Source of the DNA: Trametes villosa
Lineage: Eukaryota > Basidiomycota > Agaricomycetes > Polyporales > Polyporaceae
Assembly: GCA_002964805.2 (NCBI GenBank)
Contig: PUDQ02000085.1
Span: 406,701 to 470,700, forward strand
Length of the DNA: 64,000 nt
Direction of reading: 5' to 3'
The notes under the pieces are model-generated. The model made no database searches. It was not told the origin of the DNA and was given only the letters and a program-made list of their open reading frames with translations. Below, piece after piece: positions 43,205 through 55,439 of this stretch. Within the stretch, counting starts at the first letter, position 1; the number at the start of each line of letters is the position of its first letter. Position numbers and translations under genes: made by a program.

Positions 43205-45274
43205 CTATGTAGGGATGTATACCAGACATACCAGTCGGTTTATCGCCATTCCGAGCTCGAGTGGACGTGGTCGTGCGAGGAAGCCGTCGATGCGGTCGGG
43301 TGGGACGATCGCGTCCAGGCCACGGGAGTCGAGCACGCCGTCCAGGTCTCGTAGCACATCGCGGAGGTAGGTCGAGGAAGCCGATGTTTGGTGCAGGTGC
43401 TTCAGTGCCGCTGCGATGGCGCGCGTTTGGCTGTCGTGCGTCAGCTGGACGAGGGCGGAGAGGTCGAGTGTCTCTCCGCCGAGGTCGATCGCGGTGCGTT
43501 TCCGGACGGAGGTCTTCGTGTCTGGGGAGGGCAGGGACCGGACCTGGAGGAGCCGCCGGCGGACGGCCCCGAACTCGGACGCTAGGACAGTTGCTTAGTA
43601 CGTTCGCGAGGAGGCACGCGTGGAGGACAAGCACGTGCTCACCTTCATGCTCGGGTACCGCTGAAGGGATCTCTTGCGCGACTTGCTTGGCTGCCGCGGT
43701 GATATCAAAGCACTGATAGTTGCGCATCTCCAGTACGAGGTCGGCCACGTCGCAGTAGTCACCTAGGGAGTGTCAGGATGCGAATGAGCACATGTGATAG
43801 AAAAGAGGTGCAAGGGGCCGCACCGCACCCGCCAATGACAAGGATGGAGGAGCAGCCGTGGTCCTCCAGCATCGCGCGGACCTGTATGTGGTGCCTGCTA
43901 TCAACGCGCTGCTTGGGACAATGCATACACGAAAGGTAGTCTACGAACCTTGTACGCAAGAGGTATGATTGGATCGGAGGCGATGAGACGCTGCATTCGG
44001 CGGTCGCGGATGAGGAAGTTGGTCGCGCAGGTATCTTCGTCGAACAGGAGTGTGTCCGCGCCGAGTTCTATCGCCTACAAAAGCCAGTCAGTAATTCACC
44101 GCACCATGCTCTCTCGGAGGGGGAGACCGGAATGGGACGACACTGGGAGATGTCATGGGAGTGTCGGATGCCCCGGACGCACGAGGAAGGATCGCGCCGT
44201 TCGGGACGAAGGCGACCAGGCCTGCTGCCATGACCTGCTTCCGGAGGTCCTCCTGGTCCTCAATGCAGTCAACGAAGTCTGATATCTCTGTGGCATCGTG
44301 CGACGCGTAGAGCAGGCTCTGCGCGAGCGCAGGGATGACGGACGAGAAGACCTGCACGGCCTGGTCTCCAAGGATCGTGCGCCCTACATGGGTCCGGTAG
44401 TCAGCTTAACGCCGCTTCAAGGTCAAGAACCGGACGTTCTGGCGCACCCTGAGCGGGGAGAGCGACGCAGCACCGGAGTTCGATGCCTCTCTCGTTATTC
44501 CCGCCTGGCACGAGTACGACGGAGGTTCGTTCGAGGACTTGTTGGCCAGGCCGATCAACAGTGACCTGGCCACCTTTCTCGCCGGCCCACCCGCCGCCGC
44601 GTTGCTGTTCGCGTCCGCGTCCAGCGAGGTTGCCGTCTAGGGCGGCACAGACTTGGCGGGTGAGATAGTCGCATAGCGCAACAGTCCTGCACGAATAGGG
44701 TAGTCGACATGCTTGGTATATGCGTGCAAAGGAGCAGGTCATACCGGACTTTGTTGGACCAGAGAGCCTGCGGGATGCCCGCGACGCCGTGCGGGACGCG
44801 CACGCGGAGCTTGCTAGGCGGCGCGTACGGGTCGCTCTGGATGTAGTCGACGTATAGGCGGAAGGTCAGGTAGTCCCATGCACCTGTGACGCTGATTGTC
44901 AGATTGGAGGTTTGCGGAGAAGGCAGCGGAGGTTGATACCCTGGAGATCGCGGTACGCGGGGTAGCTCTTCCCGCCGAGGGAGCGCGCGATGCGGAGCAG
45001 GTCTTCGGACGAGCGTGGGCCGGGCTGGCTATCTGCGAACTTGAGGTCAGCTGGAGGGATGGTGTAGAGTCAAGGAGAGATGTATTAGTACCCGAGTGAG
45101 GACGCTTCGTCCCCCGAGGGCCATCCCCTGGATGGCCGGTGCCTCCACGACCCCGACCGCGGCCTCGCCCGCCGCCGTAGAGTTGCTTGTAGTATGCGCC
45201 ACGACCTACATAACGACTTGGTTGGTGCGCATACGCGTGCCTGACATATCGCGCGTCCTACACCTACCTGACAT
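43205..45274 (-). CDS. ABC-class predicted ATPase (ABC_ATPase family) lacking the P-loop segment
   Basis: Ten exons: 45274-45268, 45205-45092, 45050-44940, 44883-44745, 44686-44448, 44383-44142, 44074-43949, 43881-43824, 43762-43643 and 43581-43205; 510 aa. It starts MSGRGAYYKQLYGGGRGRGR, a usual beginning of the fungal proteins. Family signs include YPAYRDLQGAWDYLTFRLYV, KLRVRVPHGVAGIPQALW, ADTLLFDEDTCATNF (Walker B region), SSILVIGGCGDYCDVADLV and a C-terminus with FLARPRPLELGMAINRL. Between FVPNGAILPRASGASD and IELGADTLLF, normal members have over 100 residues including the Walker A loop. Here the two parts are joined by a 67-bp gap with a poor donor (GTCGTC), and no P-loop is found. The product would be unable to bind ATP normally: a pseudogene, or a derived protein. 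It converges on UBP2, with 157 bp between the stops. Confidence 0.8.
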
Positions 45275-45543
45275 GGTGGTGGTCAAGAGGCAAGCTCGCG
45301 CGGGCGCAAGCGACAGTGACAGCCTCCTTCCTATACCCCGCGCGCACGATCGGTTTACTACTGCATCTACACGCGCGCCGGCGCGAGGTCAAAGGAAACG
45401 CGGACGTTAAAACGCGCACTCTCAGCGCGAACGACTATATGATGTGCGTTGATTGTCTGTGCGCGGCGATGTGGGATCCGGGAAAACTATAGTACATGGT
45501 GATATTCGAGTACATGTATGCGGTCTCACTAGCTGCAGAACGT

Positions 45544-46258
45544 CTAAGGTGAGAAGAGGGACTCCTCGCCGTCGAGGATGAGGTGGCTGATGCGCTGGTT
45601 TCCGCCTTCTTCTTTCACTCTACGGAATGCGGACGCGTTAACTTGATCCTCAGTTCAATGACCGAAGGTACTTACTCGGCAGACGCAGTCACCGCAGCCT
45701 GCTCGCCTCCCTCCTTCAGTGCCCACAGCACCTTCGTAGTCGGCTAGAACGCCCACCATTCACACCAGCCCACCTCCTCACGAAATAAAACAAACGCACC
45801 TTCTCCGCCCCACTCAGCGCCTCGAACCGCGCCCCCTCCGCATTCCACTTGCGCTGCAGCGCAAGCAGGGCGACCTTCAGCCCGGCGTGGTCGACCTCGC
45901 GGCCGGCGACGACGCCGCGCGCGTCGTGCGTGAAGAAGTTGAGGAAGCGCGTGCTGAAGAGGTCGACGGGGCCGGGGCCCATGCGGATGTGCAGCCCGCC
46001 GGGCGCGGAGTGGGAGGGCGGGTGGGTGAAGTGGATGTGGGGCGATGAGAGGAGGGTGGAGAGTTTTTCTTGGAGGAACTCGGGCGAGGGGGTGGAGGTG
46101 GACATAGTGAAGGAGGAGAGGGGGCGAGAGAGGGAGAAGGCGGGGAGGGGGAGGGGGCACTGGGTGAGTGCGGTGGCGGAGGCGGCGGTTGGATGGACGG
46201 AGCGTGCGAGGAGGGCGAGCGTGGCGAGTGCGAGGCTATTGCGGGCGACGAGGACCAT
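45544..46258 (-). CDS. Small NTF2/SnoaL-like protein, probably mitochondrial
   Basis: Exons 46258-45800, 45731-45676 and 45619-45544 encode 196 aa ending GEESLFSP. The first 50 residues are Ala/Leu/Ser/Arg-rich and free of acids (RNSLALATLALLARSVHPTA, ...SRPLSSFTMSTS), which fits a mitochondrial presequence. Alternatively translation starts at the second ATG, MSTSTPSPEFLQ. The remaining 145 residues contain HIRMGPGPVDLFSTRFLNFF and HAGLKVALLALQRKWN and end in a strand pattern (RISHLILDGEE), resembling the NTF2-like/SnoaL fold. This assignment is tentative. No enzyme activity can be proposed. Confidence 0.7.
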
Positions 46259-46491
46259 CCACCCTCGTGACGGTTAGCGGCAAGGAGGAGGGCGGGCGGG
46301 TCCGCGCAGGTCGCGGGCATGGGCGGATGACGTCATGCCTGCGCAGACGCACGCGCTTCCGGGTAGACGCGCCTCGCCGGGGAAAGACGCACCTCGCTCG
46401 GAAGAGAACCCAGCAATCCCGCAACAGACCGGTTCAGGTGGTGAGTGTACTAGGATGTGCATCTATTCAAGCATCATATACTGCGTCTACA

Positions 46492-47832
46492 TTAGAACTT
46501 GAACACCTGGACAAGGGTTAGTAGGGGAGTTTCAGGAGGGGATTGTCGGACGCACCTGCTCCTCCGTGTAGCCGAGCTGCTTGAGGATACCACCGAGCTC
46601 GCCCTGCTGGTAGCCCGCCTTCGGGCCAGAGATCGCGGCAACCTGGCCGGGGGGACCTGCAGCGCACATGAGTACGCGTACCGCAGGGAAGGGGAGCCGG
46701 CACGTACCGCAGACGAAGATCTTCGCCTTCTCGCCCAGGTTGGCCGGCGGGAGGTGCTGCGAGACCAGATCCTGGTTCACGTACCCGGTGACACCTGCCC
46801 CTGCGCATCAGTCGCATGAACTGCTTAACTGGCGAGAAACGCGTACCCTTCCAGTCGGGGCTGGGCTTGTCGAGCGTGTAGACGACGTTGAACGTCTTCG
46901 GGTACTTGGCCTTGAGCGAGTCGAACTCCTCCTTGAGCAGGATGTCCTTCTCCGTCACGTTCGCGAAGATGAGCGTGAAGCGCGTCTTGTTCGACGGGTC
47001 CTGCAGGGCGTATTCGAGGATCTGGTACATGGGCGTGCTGCGCGCGCGGTGAGAGAAGGTGCGCGGGAGCGCGGGAAAGGGACGTACATGCCGCTGCCGC
47101 CGGCGATCATGCCAACCTCGTCAAACTGGTTAACTGTGGGACGGTTAGGGCGGGAGCGCGAGAGAGAGGGATCAGGACGGACTCTTGAACTCGAACTTGG
47201 GGATAGGGCCCTTGATGGAGAGCTTGTCGCCGGGGTGGAGGTCGAAGAAGTACTTGGACATCTTGCCGGTCTCATAGCGCTTGATGAGGAACGTGAGCTC
47301 GCCGGGCTTGTCGGAGGGGGAGATGGGGGTGTAGGGGCGGATGATGGGCTTGCCCTTGCTGTCGAGGAGCGGGGCGGCGGCATCGGCGGCGGACTTGACG
47401 ACGACGCAGGAGGCGACGGGGAGGAGGGAGGCGGTGTCGGGCGGGAGCTCGAAGACGAACTTGGCGGTGTTGTGGTTGTAGGGCTCGATCTTTGCGAGCT
47501 TGAAGTCGACGAAGTTCTGGGGGTCGAGCGGGCTCTTGTCGGAGAGCTTGGGCTTGGCGGGGGCGGCGCTGGGGCCGGCGCGGTCGAGGTAGAGGTATCC
47601 CGCGAGGCCGGCAACGCCTGTGGGGGGTTAGCGAAGGAGGGAAGGGGAGGGAGGAAGGGACGGACCGCCGCCGAGGAGGTAGAAGGGGAGGTTAGAAGAC
47701 TTCTGTGCCGGGCCGGGCGCGGTAGAGTAACGCCGGGCGTTCGCGACCTGCGCAACGTTAGCCCGTGCGGGGTGCTGGGTGCAGAGAACTTACGACGGAG
47801 CGGGCAGAGAGGGAGGCGCGGACGAAGGACAT
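46492..47832 (-). CDS. MCR1: NADH-cytochrome b5 reductase, mitochondrial Mcr1 type
   Basis: Eight exons, 47832-47794, 47747-47666, 47617-47183, 47133-47088, 47037-46847, 46794-46708, 46656-46556 and 46506-46492, encode 331 aa; the last exon is only VFKF and stop, the typical end of Mcr1. An Arg/Ser-rich start (MSFVRASLSARSVVANARRY) and a following hydrophobic segment (LPFYLLGGGVAGLAGYLYL) give mitochondrial targeting and an outer-membrane/intermembrane anchor. The FAD-binding motif RPYTPIS lies near 120 and the NADH-binding motif GMIAGGSGITPMYQIL near 190, with AKIFVCGPPGQ further on. It transfers electrons from NADH to cytochrome b5 or related acceptors, for instance in ergosterol synthesis and ascorbyl radical reduction. 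It is divergent from the Hog1 gene. Confidence 0.95.
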
Positions 47833-48479
47833 GGCGAGATGGGGGTTGGGGAGAGAGAGGCGGATGAGCTCAGCGTCAGCAAGACGTGCGTGCTAGACGC
47901 CCAGACGCGTCGCGCGTCGGCTTCGGCTTCATTTCCTCTCTCTCCGCGGGCAGCGCGTCGGGCTCGTTTCTCTCGGCCGTGTGAGGGAAAAGAGGATGGT
48001 ATATTGGAAGGCGCACGCGTCCGGAGACAGTACAGGCAGACACACAGCTGCTCTCAGCGGGAAAGGGTCAAGGGCCAGGCGACGCAGAGCCACCGACGTC
48101 ATCGCTAACCCTACCACTCCCCGTAAAACTTAGTCGTCGTAAGTCGTATGCTCTAACTCTATAAATGCAAGGAAAATGAGAGAAGAGCGAGAAGGAGAGA
48201 AGAGACGGACTGCGCATTTTTTGAAAAGGAAGAGAAGGGGGGAAGGGGGAGTGGAGAGGGGAGGATTGGAAAGGGGAGGGTAGGGTTAGAAAGGGACGCC
48301 TTAGATAAGCGATGAGCCGGATCCGTCGCCCGTCTCTTCCTCCTCCATCGCTCTCTCCTCCTCCCATCGTCCTCGCCCTCCTCCCCCGCTCCTGCTCTGC
48401 TCCTCGCCGCCTCACTCCACATACGCAACGCTTACGAACACACGAGCACAGCACAGCTCAGGCGGCGCATCACCTCCAG
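47833..48479. promoter_or_regulatory. Divergent promoter region of MCR1 and HOG1
   Basis: A 647-bp region between two start codons. On the plus strand it passes from a purine-rich tract (about 48172-48298, with several AGGGG runs) to a pyrimidine-rich tract (about 48330-48420) just before HOG1. Pyrimidine-rich leaders are common upstream of highly expressed fungal genes. AGGGG is the core of the yeast stress-response element, but in such a biased tract it may be chance. Confidence 0.5.
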
Positions 48480-51036
<2,557 letters not shown>

Positions 51037-51633
51037 ATGCCGTCGGCCCTAGATATCCTCAGCTTCGTGCTCGGCTTGACGGCGCTGCTCACCATCTATC
51101 AGCTTGGACGCAACGTGGTCGCAAACCGCCTCCCTCCCGGACGGCTGCGCGAGATCCACGAAGCTCTCGTGAGCATGCGAGGGCTCATCGACGACCTCCA
51201 GTATGGGGGGCACATCTCCGACCCAGAGGGTGCCGACATGTACCGGGGACAGCTTGAGCAGTGAGTGGACATGTTTGAACTTGCCCTGGACCACCAGTGC
51301 AAGCAGGATCGGTCGGGGCATCAGCCTTGACGAGCCGTTGCTGACGGTTCACTTGAACTTGCAAGGCTCACATCAGCGAAACCGCCAGCGGCTTGTGAGT
51401 ACTTGGGAGTGCTTCCAAGTGCTCCCAATTCATGTAATCACGCCCAAACGATGTCCTTCGTTTCCCATGAATCTACCCAGATTGTAAACCGTCAGGATCA
51501 CTTGCATACCTCACAAGTCCACGGGCCGTTTGCAAACGATTGGGCCCTTTGTAAGTGCATAGAACTCACTGCGTACAAGGCCAATCCAGTAGACCCTTAC
51601 ACAGACTATACGACAATACAGCGACCTGTATGA
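51037..51633 (+). CDS. Hypothetical short protein with N-terminal hydrophobic helix; 3' part doubtful
   Basis: The first exon 51037-51263 encodes about 75 aa: MPSALDILSFVLGLTALLTI, a probable membrane helix, then a charged helical region (LREIHEALVSMRGLIDDLQY). A donor GTGAGT at 51264 ends it. An acceptor before 51369 would lead to a second frame (51369-51633) beginning LTSAKPPAACEY and ending TTIQRPV, but its composition is unlike coding sequence. The true 3' part may have been displaced by the transposon cluster that begins nearby. I do not recognise the family. Confidence concerns the first exon; the end is a guess. Confidence 0.4.
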
Positions 51634-52238
51634 TCGAGGGCGCTGCCCAATAGGTTCGAATAACCTTGCTATATACCGGAGGGGTTACTTTGGGTGGTGC
51701 TGCGAGGCTGAGCGTAGGTAGATCGTCGAGGTTCGGGCGAGGCTGTACCAGTTCGTCTCGCGCCAGGGTAGACGGGGAGTGCGACGTGTTGTCCCCTGGC
51801 AATGTGAGACACTGCGCGGCGGTACAGGAGACCCCGTCTGGATGGTAGCTAGACGTTACCGGTGAGGGCCTGCGAGGGCATCGCAGAATCGTCCTTGGGA
51901 TCGGGCAGCTTGTGAGCGGCGTGAGATTGAACCACCATATATGGTGCATGTAACCCCAACCCGAGCTTGATGGAAACACCCCAATTATCGTATTCACTTG
52001 TGGATATGTGCCAAACAAAAAGTACGTACATTGGAGAATGCCCCGGGTCCCCTGCCCCGGCAGTCCCCGGCAGTGAGCGCCCGTGCCCCGGGCCGCATTT
52101 TGCCTGCGCCACACATCCTTCACGCAGGCCCTTCACCGCCACCATACTGTAACGCGTACGCACAAATCAACATCTGTTCTCCCTACTCTATCCGCGCAAC
52201 CCGATTCTCTCCCCTCTGTGAAACCTGCTCATATCATT

Positions 52239-54071
52239 ATGCAAACCAACACTTCAGCGGCCCCGGTTCATGAGCGGTGCGCTGAAACCAACTGCCTCAG
52301 GACTGCTCGTGCAGCCAAGTGCGGCCGGAAGATGTGCGCGAAATGCTGCCGCCTGTACGGCCTCGCCTGTGGCCACAAGGAACACGACAAGACCAGGCAC
52401 AAAGAAGAGCAGGCTCACTACCTCGCGACAGTTGCGCGCCAGAATCCTGCTCCAAGCGACCCGTTCCAGCTTGCACCGCCCAAGCCAGCTATCCTGCCGT
52501 CCGCTTCCCCGCTATTCCCTTCTCAGACCTCTACGTCTTCCTCCGGGCCGAGTCTCAGTGTACTGCCTACGCCATCAGCTACACAAGCCCCAACCACGCA
52601 GGCTAGTACAGTGTCGTCTCTGCCGACTACACAAGCGCCACAAGCTCCGACCACAACACAGGCTATGTCCATTCCGCCCCAGCGCGTTCTACAAGTAACC
52701 ATGGATCCAGTGTGGCGCGCGATCTGCGAAGACAGAAAGCAGAAGCTACAAGAACGCCGGGAGGCCGAGGAGCAGCAACGCAGTAACGAGAAGGCTGTGA
52801 AGCATTCCGTACGGGTGCGTTTCTGGGCTAAGGTGAGTAGCTCCCCATTCGCGATATGCTCCTACTATAATCTTTGTTGTGCACAGAACGAGGCGCCTCC
52901 GATCCGCGAAACCCCACAGAACATACCCTCCTTCCCCTTCCTGAACCTCTCCCAGATGCCGCTCCTCATGGAGTCGCTCGGTATCACACCAACAGATCGC
53001 ATCGAAGTCTACAACACGGCTACGTATGGGTGGGAACGTCATACCGTCAAGGATGCGTTTTCTGTCAAGACCAATCAAGTCTTTCTAGCACGCCTGCTAG
53101 GCGTCGAAACCTGTCCTGGTATCGACCAGTGCATCGCCGAAGCACGATCGCACGCCTCCGGAGCCCGCGCTCCGCTGCAAGCTACTATGCCATCTCCCCA
53201 GATCACCGTCAATCCTCCCCCGCGTACCTCTAAGCGTGGACTAGACCAGATCTCCGAGCCATCCTTGGGCAGGCCGTCTAGCGCTCCGAGGCTCGCGTCT
53301 GACCATCTAAGTCCTCTGGTACCGTTCTCTACGCCCTTAGCTCTTAGTCCACTGGTTCAGCAGAGTCTGTATGGACTTCGTCTACCTGTATCTCCACGCT
53401 CAGACTCTGGCTCGCGCTCACACTCTGGCTCAAGCTCCTTGGCAACGTCCCCCGCGCTCAGCCTATCTGATTCCCTGCATAATGCGGACCTTCTTGACCT
53501 TGACTTTGACTACGCACCGCTCGGCCCCGTACATGGGCTTGGCCTCATTGAGAACGCACCCAGTCCTGTTTGCCCCACGCAGCCTACGCCCGCTCTCGGC
53601 ACCCCCGCGCCCGCTCTCGGCACCCCCGCGCCCGCTCTCGGCACCCCCGCGCCTGCCTTGGCTCACACTCGCGCACTCACTCATGGCCCTGACAACAAGA
53701 CGCCATCATCCCCCGGTCCTTCCTTGTCTTCATCCCTCCTCGCTCTCGCTGTCTACATGCCGCCGGGTTCTACTGCCAAATGGCCTGACAACATGTACGC
53801 CTGCGACATCGCTCAAGGATTCGCGCGTATCGCTGCGCTATCTGGCAATGCTCTGAAGAATCTGGAGGCCAAGTTCGGCACGATCTTCCCTGGAGCCAAG
53901 TTCGTACACACGACAGCCCATCGACAGTTCCGAGCATGGAAGCTGTCAACCGAAGACGAACGTCGTGCACTCCTGGACAATCCCCGAACTCGCGAAGGCC
54001 TATGGACGGTCACCCGGAACAAGCTGTCAGGATGGCCACTCAGTCGGTCAATGAAGCAGCGGTCTGGGTAG
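52239..54071 (+). CDS. Transposon-encoded cysteine-cluster protein
   Basis: Exons 52239-52832 and 52887-54071 give 592 aa. The 54-bp intron (GTGAGT...CACAG) is a multiple of three without stop, so the frame is also open unspliced. The N-terminus has a zinc-type cluster: CAETNC, then KCGRKMCAKCCRLYGLACGH. Residues 60-170 are Pro/Thr/Ser/Gln-rich. A coiled segment (KLQERREAEEQQRSNEKAVK) comes before the intron. After it lies a small domain, then a Ser/Pro-rich linker with a triple PALGTPA repeat. The C-terminal domain reads MPPGSTAKWPDNMYACDIAQ and RQFRAWKLSTEDERR, a combination common in accessory genes of basidiomycete transposons. It may bind transposon DNA; this is inference. The last codons are uncertain because a possible intron starts at 54068. 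Confidence 0.65.
   Translation: MQTNTSAAPVHERCAETNCLRTARAAKCGRKMCAKCCRLYGLACGHKEHDKTRHKEEQAHYLATVARQNPAPSDPFQLAPPKPAILPSASPLFPSQTSTSSSGPSLSVLPTPSATQAPTTQASTVSSLPTTQAPQAPTTTQAMSIPPQRVLQVTMDPVWRAICEDRKQKLQERREAEEQQRSNEKAVKHSVRVRFWAKVSSSPFAICSYYNLCCAQNEAPPIRETPQNIPSFPFLNLSQMPLLMESLGITPTDRIEVYNTATYGWERHTVKDAFSVKTNQVFLARLLGVETCPGIDQCIAEARSHASGARAPLQATMPSPQITVNPPPRTSKRGLDQISEPSLGRPSSAPRLASDHLSPLVPFSTPLALSPLVQQSLYGLRLPVSPRSDSGSRSHSGSSSLATSPALSLSDSLHNADLLDLDFDYAPLGPVHGLGLIENAPSPVCPTQPTPALGTPAPALGTPAPALGTPAPALAHTRALTHGPDNKTPSSPGPSLSSSLLALAVYMPPGSTAKWPDNMYACDIAQGFARIAALSGNALKNLEAKFGTIFPGAKFVHTTAHRQFRAWKLSTEDERRALLDNPRTREGLWTVTRNKLSGWPLSRSMKQRSG
53589..53651. repeat. In-frame 21-bp tandem repeat, three copies
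   Basis: The unit CCCGCTCTCGGCACCCCCGC plus G occurs three times without mismatch and encodes PALGTPA three times in the cysteine-cluster protein. Perfect identity suggests recent expansion. Confidence 0.9.
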
Positions 54072-54631
54072 GCGGGGAAGGATTGGACCGGCTGTATCGG
54101 GTTCCATTGGGTTCTCGTCCTCGATTTGTAACATATCTGTCTCGTTTTGTAGCTCCGCGCGGTGGATGCGGCTTTGCGCGGACGTGCGGGCATGCGGCGG
54201 ATGGCTCCGAAATCGAGCATGCCGACGCCCTCGACGTGCTGCCGCGGACGGGCGTTGCAGGACGGAGAACGGCAGGAGGGACAGATCCGGTGGACGTCGG
54301 ATACAGGTGCGCACGCTCCGTCTTCGTACCTACCACCAGCACAACTAACTACGGACGTCCACCTCGACGCTCACCCCCAGGCTCAACGTCGACGAGCCCG
54401 GGTGACCGCGCACGACCGCGACTGCGGAGGCCCACGACGCACAGGCACGACGCCGAAGGGCAGGTACGGAGCAACGGCGTCGAACGACTGCCCGACGGGC
54501 ACCCCACCCGCGTTCAACCCGAACACGTCTGAGCGACGACAAAACGAGCAGCAGCCGAAGACATGCTCGCCATGGCGTCGGCGACAGCGCCTGCGGACGC
54601 CGCGACACGACAAGCACGAACACGGTCACTC

Positions 54632-54713
54632 ACAAGCGGCCGACTAAGACGCACGCCGGGTGCCACTTGCACACAAGCGGTCGACTAAGACGCACGCCGG
54701 GTGCCACTCGCAC
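54632..54713. repeat. 41-bp tandem duplication
   Basis: Units 54632-54672 and 54673-54713 begin ACAAGCGG and contain GACTAAGACGCACGCCGGGT; they differ at two positions. Confidence 0.9.
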
Positions 54714-55266
54714 ACGAAGGTGGGCGCCACGTCCGCCGCATGCCGCCCAGGACGACGCCAGCCCCGCACGCAGACGCGACACGACGCCCACGAAGACGAG
54801 CGCGCCGCGTACGACCGCGACTGCGGACGTCGGCGAGCGTGATGGGCGGGACCTCCTGCCGGACGCCAGCGTGTCGTTGCAGACGGCGTCGTGCTCAGAG
54901 CCCAACTGCGACAAAGTCATGCCGCGGCGCCGAGCTGTACACGACGCATAAGCGAGACCGCGACCGGAGCGACGAGGACGGCAGAGCCGGCCGTGGCGCA
55001 TGCGACCACAACTGCGCGTCAAACGACACGAGAAGGATGATGCTACCGCAACTGCGGACGTGCGCGACCACGACCAGCACGACGACGGGCACGCCGCAGA
55101 AGGTACCGCGTGCGGCACGACTCCGACGGGCACGACGCCCACAAGAGCTCGACATCCACTGTGCACACTCCTCCGCGCCGACTGAGACTGACAAGGACGG
55201 CGGTGGGGAGACACTGGAGCAAGGTGAGGATGTGCACGTTTACCGTGCCGCTATCGGCCCAAGGAC

Positions 55267-55342
55267 GCGGCGTACTCTCCGGCCGGGCACGCGTGCACCT
55301 GTATGCGGCGTACTCTCCGGCCGGGCACGCGTGCACCTGTAT
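55267..55342. repeat. 38-bp tandem duplication
   Basis: Units 55267-55304 and 55305-55342 are identical and begin GCGGCGTACTCTCCGGCCGG. A shorter repeat, CGTATAGTATGTAT, follows twice near 55367-55403. Confidence 0.9.
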
Positions 55343-55439
55343 GTATTGTGTATCAAGTAGTAGAACGTCGTATAGTATGTATGAACATCGTATAGTATGT
55401 ATTGTCTATTGTCCCCCGCGGCAGAACAACATGGTAAAA

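Larger units (their letters stand above)
54072..55439. other. Repeat-rich non-coding region inside the transposon cluster
   Basis: A GC-rich region with many CACGAC and GCACGCC words. The motif CGACCGCGACTGCGGA occurs at 54413-54428 and 54812-54827, with degenerate forms at 55003-55018 and 55044-55057. Two tandem duplications are listed separately. Frames are open in several phases on both strands because of base bias; no protein is supported. Confidence 0.6.

Noticed and set aside
48276..48292. Telomere-like TAGGGTTAG
   Set aside because: Only one and a half units, inside a purine-rich promoter tract; chance is enough.
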